The position numbers were made by a program, and so were the translations under genes. Of a stretch of DNA of 64,000 nt, positions 1 through 8,397 are shown piece by piece (within the stretch, counting starts at the first letter, position 1; the number at the start of each line of letters is the position of its first letter). The notes below the pieces were generated by a model. The model saw only the letters and a list, made by a program, of their open reading frames with translations. It did no database searches and was not told where the DNA came from. Origin of the DNA: Pseudovibrio sp. Alg231-02 (GTDB lineage Bacteria > Pseudomonadota > Alphaproteobacteria > Rhizobiales > Stappiaceae); contig NZ_FREX01000012.1 of assembly GCF_900143565.1 (NCBI RefSeq), positions 1 through 64,000 on the forward strand. The letters are read 5' to 3'.

Positions 1-1154
1 TTGCCCTCTAGGTCATGCAGCATGCGGGCGCCCATGCCCATCACAACTGCACGCTTGCGCAGCAACTCAACAAAGCTGCTTGCAAGCAGGTTATCAGAAA
101 CCAGAGCGCCACCGGCCCCGATTGTGCCCGTTGACAGGTTACGGGTCTGCCCGCTCATATCCGCCCGCATCACATCAGAAGGAACAAGAATGCCTTCCCC
201 CTGCTTGCCGCGTTTCTTGCCAGCCTCTTCCGAGCATTCAAACTCGAACTTAGCAGCTTCACGGTACTGCGCATTAGTCGGATTTCCCAAAGCATTCAAA
301 GCACGCACAAATGAGAATTGCTTGCGCTCTTTTTGGCTCAAACCAATATCCGCAGCACCGGAGATTTTCTCCTGCCCGCGCTCGCCTTGAAGCATCAAGA
401 CTTTGGTTGAAAAGTCACCTGCAGACATACCGGAGCGGATCGCATCGTTCGCAATATCCCGGCAATTCCATTCCGCTGCAGTCGCTTCAATTTCGCGAAT
501 GCGTTTGGCTTCATCTTCCGCCGTCTTAGTGCGGATCTGTACCAGCTCTTCTTCAGAAGGGCCGGTGTTTGGGTTTTCAATTTCAAGTGGTGCGGGCATT
601 GCAGCAGCCTTTCTTTCAAGTGCAATGGAAACAACAGCCCCCTCAGATTGCGACCGACCAACCCCAACAGACGGATCTGCAGGGACGGAAACTATTGAGA
701 TTTCATGAGGGGTCCAACGGGTGATGCGATAGACGTTTAAGTCATCGTCATGCTCTTCTTCCAAGCGGGCTTTGCGGATCTGATAGCCAACAGAAACATT
801 GGTCAGCTCTCCATCTAAAACGCGCTGTTTAATCTCTTGCGCCCGCTCTGATTTACCAAAGCGAACCCAAGCCCGGCCCTTGCCGTTCTTGATCTCCACG
901 CGCTCAATCACGCCCACCTGATTTGCAACGGTTGCCCGGTGGTCAATCAGCAGGGGCGCACGCCCGCTTTCAATGAAATCAAGGTCAATCTCGCCTTCAT
1001 CGTGACCCAGAATTTCAACGCCCCAATAGGTGCGAATGGGTGCGTCACTGGAAAACGAAAGCTCTAAAAGATCCTCTTCCGCGCCCTCTTGAGCACGCAC
1101 GAAAGACCCCTGCCGGAACAACCGTTCCGGCAGCTTCAATTCATGTGTTGGCAT
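1..1154 (-). CDS. Prohead protease / major capsid protein fusion (partial, 3' end off window)
   Basis: An open reading frame without a stop runs from the ATG at 1154 to the left edge, giving about 384 visible residues. Residues 1-165 read as an HK97-type (S78) prohead protease: a DHRA histidine motif near residue 72, SVGY with the likely catalytic serine at 121, and EISIVSVPADP near 151-161. An acidic, charged linker follows that probably acts as a scaffold (delta) domain. From about residue 310 the sequence resembles an HK97-fold major capsid protein (LVPSDVM, then TGTIGAGGALVS). During assembly the protease would cleave itself and the scaffold from the capsid part. Such fusions are known in alphaproteobacterial phages. 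It follows the portal gene in the usual order, with a plus-strand gene between them. Confidence 0.88.
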   Translation of the reverse strand, partial: MPTHELKLPERLFRQGSFVRAQEGAEEDLLELSFSSDAPIRTYWGVEILGHDEGEIDLDFIESGRAPLLIDHRATVANQVGVIERVEIKNGKGRAWVRFGKSERAQEIKQRVLDGELTNVSVGYQIRKARLEEEHDDDLNVYRITRWTPHEISIVSVPADPSVGVGRSQSEGAVVSIALERKAAAMPAPLEIENPNTGPSEEELVQIRTKTAEDEAKRIREIEATAAEWNCRDIANDAIRSGMSAGDFSTKVLMLQGERGQEKISGAADIGLSQKERKQFSFVRALNALGNPTNAQYREAAKFEFECSEEAGKKRGKQGEGILVPSDVMRADMSGQTRNLSTGTIGAGGALVSDNLLASSFVELLRKRAVVMGMGARMLHDLEG

Positions 1155-1261
1155 GGTGTGGTTAGTCCTCAGAGTTCATTGGAATAAGTGCTTATGTACT
1201 AAGCTCAACTTCTGATAGAGTTCCGTAAATTCGCACAAAGGAATCTCTAATAAGGCGCAAT

Positions 1262-1879
1262 ATGAGAAAGCCTCACCCATCTGATATTTTCGAAAAAATA
1301 AAGGATGCATGCATAGGCCTGCTTTTGATATCAGCCTGGTTTCTCATCCCCACGGCTGTCATTTTGCTGTTGGTACTCGTAGAGCCAGAAGCAAAACGGC
1401 CCTACAGTCTTTACAAAGAGTACACCCTTCAGGATGACCTTAGCATTTTGGCTTTCAAGCCTGCAGCGACTTTAAAGATTGCAGAGTCAGATACTGCATT
1501 TAAGCCAGGGAGTGTCTTCCTTCTATGCGCTGAAGAACAACAAGCTCAAGTCCTTGTTAAAACAACTCTTTATGGACGTGACTGGTTGAATTTCCCTTCA
1601 AAAGGCCACAACGGCACCCTCCATTTTTCACCGAGAAGAAGAGGACTTGAAGGACTATGGATAAAAGACCTGCAACTTACTCTGATCAATGAAGAATATT
1701 TAGACAGCCTGCTAAGCCTTGCTCTTAGCAAGGAAAACCAAAACGCTCTTATTGCTGAGTTCAGAACCGATAACCCGCGCTACATCACGTTTTTCACGCA
1801 TGAAACCGCATTTAAGTTCAAAATAAACGGCAACAAAAACTCAGTCCCACAGTTTCTTCAGAGTTGTGGTGAACCCTGA
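1262..1879 (+). CDS. Prophage moron-like membrane-anchored protein, function unknown
   Basis: It encodes 205 residues, with an AAGG ribosome site just before the ATG. A hydrophobic segment at about residues 18-41 is a likely signal anchor, and the rest is a soluble domain of about 160 residues that I do not recognise. The gene lies between the portal and capsid genes but on the opposite strand, and its 3' end overlaps the portal 3' end by 22 bases. An autonomous gene pointing against the late transcript is typical of a moron expressed from the lysogen. Superinfection exclusion or a host-surface role is possible but is inference only. Confidence 0.6.
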   Translation: MRKPHPSDIFEKIKDACIGLLLISAWFLIPTAVILLLVLVEPEAKRPYSLYKEYTLQDDLSILAFKPAATLKIAESDTAFKPGSVFLLCAEEQQAQVLVKTTLYGRDWLNFPSKGHNGTLHFSPRRRGLEGLWIKDLQLTLINEEYLDSLLSLALSKENQNALIAEFRTDNPRYITFFTHETAFKFKINGNKNSVPQFLQSCGEP

Positions 1880-3432
1880 TCATCCAAAGTACTTTTTTCA
1901 GCAGGCGGAGCCGCTTTCATGAATGCAGAAAGCACCGCGTCAAGATCTATGCCGCGATCTTTGGCAAGTGCCCTTGCCTCTTCAAAATCGTCATAGATAT
2001 CTTCAAGAGTGCGCCCACGCTCTGCAGCCACTTCCTGCGGGCTTTTAATGCGGGATTCCATGTTGGTTCTATTTGCGGCCGCATCATCTTTTGGATTGAC
2101 TGATTGCCAGCCCCGGCCCGTCCATTCCACCGCCTGAAACCGGGCAAGCTGTGTCATAGGCAATCGCACTTGCCCGCTCAGCATCGCCATGCGCAACCAA
2201 TCAGGAAAGATGGAACCGCAGTAATGATCTGCAAGCCAGCCCTGCAGCACGCCCCATTGTTCGCGCTCTTCACCAAGCCCGGCCCGCAATGATGAGAAAT
2301 TGGCCTTTTCCAAATCACTGGACAAAGACGAATAAGCCACATCAAGGCCCGAACAAACGCCGCGCAGCATGATTTTTATGAAAGGTTCCATCTCCCCACT
2401 TGGATAGGCAGGGTCAAAAGCTTTGAAGTCATAGCCCTGTGGCAGCTCTTCCAAAACACCGGCTTCCATTTCTTCAAGCCGGGGCCGTTCCTGCTCATCG
2501 TAGAATTCTTCTTCTTCTACGTCTTCCGCCTCGCCATTGGTCCCGGCCGCCTGACCACCGCCTAATTCTTCATCCGGGTCAGCATCTGCAGAGCGGGTGT
2601 AAAAGCCCATTTTCTGCGCACCATAAACAGCGTTCGCAAGGGCTGCGTCTTCAAAGCTGTTCATTTGCGCCAAGCGCCGCAAAGCCGTGTGCGCCCATGG
2701 AACACCAATCACCGGGGCAGTTTGATCAAAGGGCAGGTAAAGGTGTACAATCTCATCTGCAGGAATGCGAATGCGCTCCCCACGGCCACCGTAATAAGAG
2801 CGGTTGTGCTTAAACATGTGATAGGCAACCGGGCGATCCACCGCGTTACATTCCACCCCGGCAAGAATGTAATGCCCGTGATCCAGCTCTTTGTTTAACT
2901 CCACATCCAGCATGGTGATATCAAGGTGCTGGATCTGGAAACCAAACAGACCAAACTCCGGCCCAATGTATTTGCGGGCAAGAAAGTTCCCATCACGGGC
3001 GGCGGCTGTTAATGCAATGCGCTGGCTATCTGCAAAAGAGAACTTGCCGCAGGTGGTGCAGATCCCCTTGCGGCTCCATTCAAGGAAACCATCGCGGATA
3101 AGCTTGTTGCTGTCCCGGTCTAAGTTTCCATCACCAAGCCGGGCAACCGGCTTAATCTGCAAGCCATTGCGACCCACAACATTGCGCCGCAAATGGGAGT
3201 AGAAGCCTTTCAGGTAATCGTTGTTCTGGCTTTGCTCCCTGCTATGGGAAACCAACCCCAACAAGTCTTCCTGGGCATCGCGCATCAAGGATGAATTGAG
3301 CCCCATCAACTTGAACTTTACAAGACGATCCGGGCGGGCCGCTTTGTATTTGCGCACCGCCCCGCCCGGCTGTTTAACAGGCAGCTCTGCAGGCTTGTTA
3401 CGTCTGCCAAAAAATCTTGCAAATGCACCCAT
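1858..3432 (-). CDS. Phage portal protein, lambda GpB family
   Basis: This 524-residue protein forms the dodecameric portal at the capsid vertex through which DNA is packaged. The N-terminus is basic (FFGRRNKP). Family-like features include the NDYLKGFY and HLRRNVVGRNGL segments near 75-95, RDGNFLARKY near 167, PADEIVHLY near 243 and SSLRAGLGEEREQW near 382-395. A low-complexity acidic insert lies at about 285-325. The length matches lambda-type portals of about 500-550 residues. It starts at the end of the gpW-like gene, so the two are probably translationally coupled, and it precedes the protease-capsid gene as expected. Confidence 0.9.
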   Translation of the reverse strand: MGAFARFFGRRNKPAELPVKQPGGAVRKYKAARPDRLVKFKLMGLNSSLMRDAQEDLLGLVSHSREQSQNNDYLKGFYSHLRRNVVGRNGLQIKPVARLGDGNLDRDSNKLIRDGFLEWSRKGICTTCGKFSFADSQRIALTAAARDGNFLARKYIGPEFGLFGFQIQHLDITMLDVELNKELDHGHYILAGVECNAVDRPVAYHMFKHNRSYYGGRGERIRIPADEIVHLYLPFDQTAPVIGVPWAHTALRRLAQMNSFEDAALANAVYGAQKMGFYTRSADADPDEELGGGQAAGTNGEAEDVEEEEFYDEQERPRLEEMEAGVLEELPQGYDFKAFDPAYPSGEMEPFIKIMLRGVCSGLDVAYSSLSSDLEKANFSSLRAGLGEEREQWGVLQGWLADHYCGSIFPDWLRMAMLSGQVRLPMTQLARFQAVEWTGRGWQSVNPKDDAAANRTNMESRIKSPQEVAAERGRTLEDIYDDFEEARALAKDRGIDLDAVLSAFMKAAPPAEKSTLDDQGSPQL

Positions 3433-4010
3433 TATCTAAACTCCACCTTCCGCAAGCGGTGACTGCCCCGGCCCGTGCGCTTGCGGTCTTCTATTCTGAC
3501 CAGCTTGCGGTAGTGGGTGTGCCAATCCTGCAGCTCTTTTGGGGTTAGCTTTGTCAGCTTACGGCCTGCGATCTCATAGGAAGCAACATTAGATTTTGCC
3601 CGCCCCTCTATCAGCGCTTCCAACTGTTCCAGCATGCGTCGGGCATGGCTGCGCAAGTCTATGGCGTCCCCGCTTGCCAGATCCGGCAGAACCTCAAAGC
3701 GGCCGCTGCCCACGGTCTTCCGCGCCCCATCACTCTTGCGCGTAATAAACGCCGCCCACTGGTAAGCCCCGGAGGTCCAGTCTGCATTTTGCTCACTGCC
3801 AAGGCCCACAAAAAAACCGCCCTCACTGGCGGTTGCGTCAAACTCTATTTTTGCCGGGGCTTCCCCTTCCAGTGTCGCCACATAGGAAAGCGTGTACTCA
3901 TCAGGTGGGAAGTCTCGCGCCAGATCATCCCGCCGCCATGATGCAAAGTCACCGGCCCGAACTGCCTTAGGCTCGCAGCTTAAAGGCTCGTCAAATCCAT
4001 TTCCTGCCAT
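3432..4010 (-). CDS. Phage head protein with C-terminal gpW-like (head-tail joining) domain
   Basis: The protein has 192 residues. The N-terminal 110 residues look like a small beta-rich domain (TLSYVATLEGE, then FEVLPDL). The C-terminal 70 residues (LEALIEGRAKSNVASYEIAGRKLTK in pieces, then LTPKELQDWHTHYRKLV) resemble lambda gpW and related joining proteins in pattern. Its place between the large terminase and portal genes is exactly where gpW sits in lambda. Lambda gpW is only about 68 residues, so this is a two-domain version. The gpW assignment is moderately sure and the N-terminal domain role is unknown. Confidence 0.65.
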   Translation of the reverse strand: MAGNGFDEPLSCEPKAVRAGDFASWRRDDLARDFPPDEYTLSYVATLEGEAPAKIEFDATASEGGFFVGLGSEQNADWTSGAYQWAAFITRKSDGARKTVGSGRFEVLPDLASGDAIDLRSHARRMLEQLEALIEGRAKSNVASYEIAGRKLTKLTPKELQDWHTHYRKLVRIEDRKRTGRGSHRLRKVEFR

Positions 4011-4014
4011 CTCA

Positions 4015-6255
4015 TCACCCTCGCAGCCCAGCCACTAAACCGTTGCCTCTGCGCCTTGGTTTTCGGCGCACCTTTTTAGGTGGTGCCCGTTTCGGCGTCA
4101 CCGTTGTTTGCACCGCCTGTTTTTGCTCTTCCGCTTGCGTCTCCGGCGCTTCAGTTTGCGCCGGTACTGGTGGATTTTCAGGCACATTTTCCCCGGCAAG
4201 ATCCTTTGAACCCACATCACGGATTGCCTCTTGCTTTGGCCGCAGTGCTGCAAAACTATTGGTTTCCATAGATCGCGCCCAAATCGGCGGGCGTTTCCAG
4301 TTGATTTTTTCTGCTCGCAGAACCAGCACCAAGGCCAGTCCATAAACACCCAGATCAAGCGCCTCGTTTCTCTTGCGCCCCTTGCGAAGCACCCAGCCTT
4401 TCGGAGTGCGCCGCTCTGCGCAAAACTCTTCAAACACTTCATTTGGTAGGTTGCGGGTCAGGTGATAGGCATCTGCGCCGGGATCTTCACGGGCAAGGCT
4501 TGCGGTAATTTCGGACTTCAGCCGCCATGTGCCCACACGAACAATTCTCAAATCAGAGCGCTTTTTAACGCGCTTGCCTTCTTCCTTTTCTGGCGTGACT
4601 TCCTTTGCCCGGTCCCGGTCCCAGCGGTCCAGCCCCTTGGCAAGAAACACACGCCTGCGCAGGCCAAGCTTGCGCGATTTACGAAAGAAGGCATAAGCAT
4701 TCTTCGTCACACCATCAGCGCCGCCACTGTCCACAATCAGCGCAGCCGGTTTGATCTGGTAGCCACTGCCCGCAACCGCATAGTACCTTTCCAGCAAAGG
4801 TAAAAGCGCGTCCCAGTCTTCCTTGTATTTTGCCGGGTCTATCACCCTGCTATCAGCGCTTGGCGCACCTGCAGGCGGAGTGTGAAGGTCAAAGCGATCA
4901 ATCAACCAGCGTTCCAGCCCCGGCCCCCAGGCATCCACCTGAACAACAAAGCGGCCCTTTTGCACGTCAACCGCAATGGTAAGAAAGCGGGTTTCCGGTG
5001 GTGCGACCTTAAGCAGATAGTGCTCTGCCTTGTCCTTCAGCTGCTTCACGCTCAAATCATCTTCATCTTCCACCATGCGCGAAGAATAAGGCTTTCCCTG
5101 ATCAACGTTCACAGTGGTCTTTAAAGAGGTCTCATCTCCGGTTTGCTGGAACTCCTGCCAAGCAGTCTCATATCTGGAAACCAGCGAGGCCCACGACTGG
5201 AAGGCAGCGGCCGCCCCTTTTAGCCAGTAAGTGACAAGATCCGTTTCCCGCAAAGCCTCATCATGAACGCTCACCAGCTCCCCGGTTTTGCTTTCATGAA
5301 GCCAGCGGCCCGCCCGGTTTAGCTCCACCTTGTGCCGTGGTTCAAAGATCGCGCCGCAATGCGGGCACGCCATCACGGCTGCAAGGCCGCGCTCTTTCGG
5401 GCTGCCGTCCTCTGGAAAATGCAGCAACTCATAATCTGGTTCAAAAACTTCAGCGCAATCCGGGCAGGTCCAGTAATAGCGCCCACGGGTGCCCCGGTTA
5501 TAAAGCGCTAAAATGCCTGTTGCCGGTGGTGCCATATGCGGCGCACCCTCAGGCGGCAAGAAGTCATCGTCTTCAATCAGGCGGCCCGGAGAACTCTCTG
5601 CAATCGCCATCCCACGGGAACCGAAAGTTTCCGTACGCTTCAAGGCAAGGTCAAACAGGTTGCCTTCCCCTTCAATGTCTTCCGGTGCACGGTCATAGTC
5701 AGTCAGCAGCATTAAAGGCAGATCAGAAGCAGACACTTTGGAGACCACCGGCCAACCGATATCCAGCGTCATGCCGCCTTGAAAACGCTTGTCTAATATG
5801 TTGTTGTCGAACCGGCCCCGGCCTAAGCGCCGCTTGATTGAAGGCGTGTAGTTGATCAGCGCCCCTACTTTTTTCAAGGCAAATTCACGCGCCGCGTTTC
5901 TGTCCATATGAATGACACGCATGTCGCAAGGCTCACAGCAGATCGCCTGCCCTATGCGGTTGATTATCAAAGCATCCGTTTTGCCGGTCCGCGCAGGCCC
6001 GGCAAACACCGTTCCCCGGAAGCGCCGCGAAGCACTCATGTCCATAGGCTCCACCATGTAAGGCGTTACCTTGTTATCCCACGCAATGATTGCCCCATTG
6101 TCCCGCAGCTTGCGCTCACCACCTGCCCAGTTCGAGACCGACATACGCCGCACCGGCGCAAGGATTGGCAGCGCATCAGCAAGGCACCCGGCCGCACTCG
6201 CATAAGCAGGCGGCCGCCACCCGTGCGCACGGGGCGGAAGTTCGGATGTGGGCAT
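4015..6255 (-). CDS. Phage terminase large subunit, GpA family
   Basis: This 746-residue motor packages DNA into the prohead and cuts concatemers. The ATPase domain shows a Walker A motif GPARTGKT at 86-93 and a Walker B-like LMLLTDYD at 181-188. A zinc-knuckle pair follows (CPDC at 264-267, CPHC at 297-300). The nuclease half carries AVDVQKGR (Asp 430), IVDSGG (Asp 509) and EALDLGVYG (Asp 634), the usual acidic triad. The last 100 residues are a proline-, glutamine- and arginine-rich tail unlike the core. The small terminase gene lies upstream on the same strand, separated by two plus-strand genes. Confidence 0.94.
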   Translation of the reverse strand: MPTSELPPRAHGWRPPAYASAAGCLADALPILAPVRRMSVSNWAGGERKLRDNGAIIAWDNKVTPYMVEPMDMSASRRFRGTVFAGPARTGKTDALIINRIGQAICCEPCDMRVIHMDRNAAREFALKKVGALINYTPSIKRRLGRGRFDNNILDKRFQGGMTLDIGWPVVSKVSASDLPLMLLTDYDRAPEDIEGEGNLFDLALKRTETFGSRGMAIAESSPGRLIEDDDFLPPEGAPHMAPPATGILALYNRGTRGRYYWTCPDCAEVFEPDYELLHFPEDGSPKERGLAAVMACPHCGAIFEPRHKVELNRAGRWLHESKTGELVSVHDEALRETDLVTYWLKGAAAAFQSWASLVSRYETAWQEFQQTGDETSLKTTVNVDQGKPYSSRMVEDEDDLSVKQLKDKAEHYLLKVAPPETRFLTIAVDVQKGRFVVQVDAWGPGLERWLIDRFDLHTPPAGAPSADSRVIDPAKYKEDWDALLPLLERYYAVAGSGYQIKPAALIVDSGGADGVTKNAYAFFRKSRKLGLRRRVFLAKGLDRWDRDRAKEVTPEKEEGKRVKKRSDLRIVRVGTWRLKSEITASLAREDPGADAYHLTRNLPNEVFEEFCAERRTPKGWVLRKGRKRNEALDLGVYGLALVLVLRAEKINWKRPPIWARSMETNSFAALRPKQEAIRDVGSKDLAGENVPENPPVPAQTEAPETQAEEQKQAVQTTVTPKRAPPKKVRRKPRRRGNGLVAGLRG

Positions 6256-6364
6256 GTTGAATTGACCCCGAGCAATAGCCCCACGAAAAACAGGAAATTC
6301 CTTTCCTGCTTGAACGCGTTATTTTATGGGCAGTTAGGAACCTGTTGAGCCTAAGGAAATGAGA

Positions 6365-6604
6365 ATGTTCTTTGCAAAACTAAGTCGGGTCATCGCCTAC
6401 ATACTCTTAGTTGTGGGATCACTTCGCCTACTGCTCGGCATAATTGGCGCCTCTTCGGTTGACCATCAGGCATTCGCTAGACGGTATTTAGGCACCGCGA
6501 CAACTGGAGAAGCTATTGATGGATCATTAAAGTTGATAGCAATTGGCATCGTCTTTGGGATTTTCTGGGAAGTTTGCAAATTGCTGAAGCACAAATCCTC
6601 TTAA
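6365..6604 (+). CDS. Small double-hydrophobic membrane protein (prophage moron)
   Basis: It encodes about 79 residues with two predicted membrane helices: residues 8-30 (VIAYILLVVGSLRLLLGII) and 56-72 (LIAIGIVFGIFWEV). An AAGGAA ribosome site at 6353-6358 fits the ATG at 6365 better than the ATG at 6359, which directly abuts it. It lies inside the late region but points the opposite way, just before another small plus-strand gene. The family is not recognised. A small two-helix prophage membrane protein could alter the host membrane or exclude other phages, but nothing in the sequence proves this. Confidence 0.55.
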   Translation: MFFAKLSRVIAYILLVVGSLRLLLGIIGASSVDHQAFARRYLGTATTGEAIDGSLKLIAIGIVFGIFWEVCKLLKHKSS

Positions 6605-6615
6605 CGAGCAAACGC

Positions 6616-6807
6616 ATGGCCCATAGAATGACGCACTGCTTTTTCTGCAAACACCCTACTTGGCAGCATAAGCATACCACTGCGCATTTATTGCACTTGA
6701 TCCTAACGCTTATCTTAGGGATATGGATTTTCGTCTGGATTTACATATCTATGAAAAACTCACGTAATCCTTGGGTCTGCACTGCTTGTGGGCGTAAGTA
6801 TTACTAG
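6616..6807 (+). CDS. Small zinc-ribbon-like protein with one membrane helix
   Basis: The product has about 63 residues if translation starts at the ATG at 6616. A cysteine pair in FFCKH near residue 9-11 and CTACGRKYY at the C-terminus frame one hydrophobic segment (ILTLILGIWIFVWIYI). Two separated CxxC-like elements suggest metal binding. The gene directly follows the two-helix protein gene and may be co-transcribed with it. I recognise no family, and the start site is uncertain because an earlier in-frame ATG exists at 6574 inside the preceding gene. Confidence 0.45.
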   Translation: MAHRMTHCFFCKHPTWQHKHTTAHLLHLILTLILGIWIFVWIYISMKNSRNPWVCTACGRKYY

Positions 6808-6876
6808 GAGTAAATTCGCTAGTGAAAATTGCCTCAGGCAGAAACCGTTATTGAATCTCCCAAATCTAAACCCGAG

Positions 6877-7500
6877 TTATTCAGCAGCTTCCATCATGGC
6901 AGCCTGCCCGGTGTTTTCTTCCGCGCTCATTGCCTGCATGAATTCAGAAAGCTCCCGGTGAAGTTCTGCGAGCAGATCATCAGCAACCACAACCGCCGCC
7001 TCTGACTGGCGACCATCCAAACCAACATCGCGGGACAACCGGTCAGGCATGCCGTTCACCGCATTGCGAACCGCTGAGAACGTCCGTTCCAGCAACGCCA
7101 CCACATCAGCATGGGCGATCAACTCACCACGTGATTGTGCAAGCTTGTTATAGGCTGCCTCAGTCTCATAAAGTTCCTTGCGCTGCCTTGGCGTCAGCGC
7201 CATTTCAGAGTTGCCAGAACCACCACCAAGCAACGCCATCTGCATTTGGCGGATATTGCTTTGGATCTTCTCTTCTTCCGCAGCCTCTACAGCCTCTCTA
7301 TCTTTCTGCCATGCATAGCAAACAGACAACCGGAACTCGTAAGCCTGCCCATTGGTGCCCTTGCTCTCACAAGGCATCCCCTCGCAAATCCATTGATCAA
7401 TGGTAGGCAGGCTCTTCTTAAAAGCTTCTGCGAGATGGCGCTTATTCACCACCACATCTTCCACACCGTCAGGGAGCGGATAACGTTCAACATTCTCCAT
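6877..7500 (-). CDS. Phage small terminase subunit / DNA-packaging protein (Nu1-like, DUF1441-type)
   Basis: The protein has 207 residues from the ATG at 7500, which has an AAGGGGG ribosome site directly upstream. A longer open frame to 7626 exists but lacks such a site. The N-terminus (LPDGVEDVVVNKRHLAEAFKK, then TIDQWICEGMPC) is a winged helix-turn-helix of the Nu1 or Mu-NinX type that recognises the packaging site. The middle is a long charged helix (REAVEAAEEEKIQSNIRQMQ) likely used for oligomerisation. It is upstream of the GpA-type terminase, the expected partner. Confidence 0.78.
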   Translation of the reverse strand: MENVERYPLPDGVEDVVVNKRHLAEAFKKSLPTIDQWICEGMPCESKGTNGQAYEFRLSVCYAWQKDREAVEAAEEEKIQSNIRQMQMALLGGGSGNSEMALTPRQRKELYETEAAYNKLAQSRGELIAHADVVALLERTFSAVRNAVNGMPDRLSRDVGLDGRQSEAAVVVADDLLAELHRELSEFMQAMSAEENTGQAAMMEAAE

Positions 7501-7661
7501 GCACGCCCCCTTCAATCTGGAACAACAACAGAAACGAAAACACCAAGTGCTTCCGCGCACCACACAAACCAATGTCCCGCAGTTCCGAACTACCCGCAGG
7601 CCGGCGCGTGCCCAGGAAGGACCCAAGGCTTTTCAGAATACAGAAACGCACCCCCCAAGTT

Positions 7662-8288
7662 TTAACGGGCTGTTTTCAGGGCCTTCTGCATCGCACGCCG
7701 GAAGTTGCGTTTCATCCGGGCATCAGCGGTCTTTCGCGCACCCTCTTCAAAGCGCAGGCGCGGTTGATAGTCGGCACTCTTCTCATAGGCAACCAGCAGC
7801 TTTAAACCTGTGCGGCCCTTGGTGCCTCGTGAGCTATCCCGGCGCTTGCCGCGCCTAGGGCGCTGCCAGATTCCCTCAACACCATTGATCTCACCTTGAA
7901 ACACATCCGGCCGCTTCAACAACCGGTCAATACTACGCCGTGGGAGGTTGCCGTATTTGTTGAGCCGCTGCGAGAACGGAACCGCCAGCGCTTTCCGCTT
8001 TGGCCTTCTGGTTCCACCCTTCTCCTGCAGCTCCAAATACTCTGCCTGCCTGTCCTTGAAGAAGACAACGGCCGATAGGTTACGCTTGCTTGCCCGCTTG
8101 AGTGCAAGGCCGCGCTTGGTGAAGGGTGTAGGGCGATCTAATCGCCTGCTTAACGCCTTCTCGCTATTACTCTTGATATCCTGCGCTGTCTCATTCAGAG
8201 CTAAGCTGATTGCATAAGGCACCTGCCGCTGTTCTGCTTTGGTCAGCCCACTCGCAACTTCATCAAAGTTTGCGGTGTAGCGGATCAT
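7662..8288 (-). CDS. Basic phage structural protein, minor-tail-like
   Basis: It encodes 208 residues from the ATG at 8288, which follows a GGGGG ribosome site. The protein is strongly basic (runs such as RRPKRKA and RPRRGKRR). The N-terminus IRYTANFDEVASGLTKAEQRQVPYAISLALNETA resembles in pattern prophage minor tail Z or neck proteins that begin by describing a set of subunits. Family assignment is tentative. It lies first in the late minus-strand run, ahead of the small terminase, with a strong terminator separating it from the AT-rich cassette upstream. Confidence 0.5.
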   Translation of the reverse strand: MIRYTANFDEVASGLTKAEQRQVPYAISLALNETAQDIKSNSEKALSRRLDRPTPFTKRGLALKRASKRNLSAVVFFKDRQAEYLELQEKGGTRRPKRKALAVPFSQRLNKYGNLPRRSIDRLLKRPDVFQGEINGVEGIWQRPRRGKRRDSSRGTKGRTGLKLLVAYEKSADYQPRLRFEEGARKTADARMKRNFRRAMQKALKTAR

Positions 8289-8303
8289 AGCACCCCCAAA
8301 ACG

Positions 8304-8335
8304 AAAAAACGCCCTCAGGTGCAAACCTGAAAGCG
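8304..8335 (-). terminator. Rho-independent terminator below the AT-rich cassette
   Basis: On the minus strand an 11-pair stem (arms 8325-8335 and 8310-8320, loop TTGC, two G-U pairs) is followed at once by six T at 8309-8304. It lies after the last cassette gene (ending 8398) and before the start of the next late gene at 8288. It should stop cassette transcripts from running into the late genes. A T-run on the plus side (near 8339) means it might also act in the other direction. Confidence 0.8.
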
Positions 8336-8397
8336 CAATTTTTTATCTTAATTGAATCATGCCTATTAGTGCTGCGGGTGTCAAGTATCCTGAAAGT

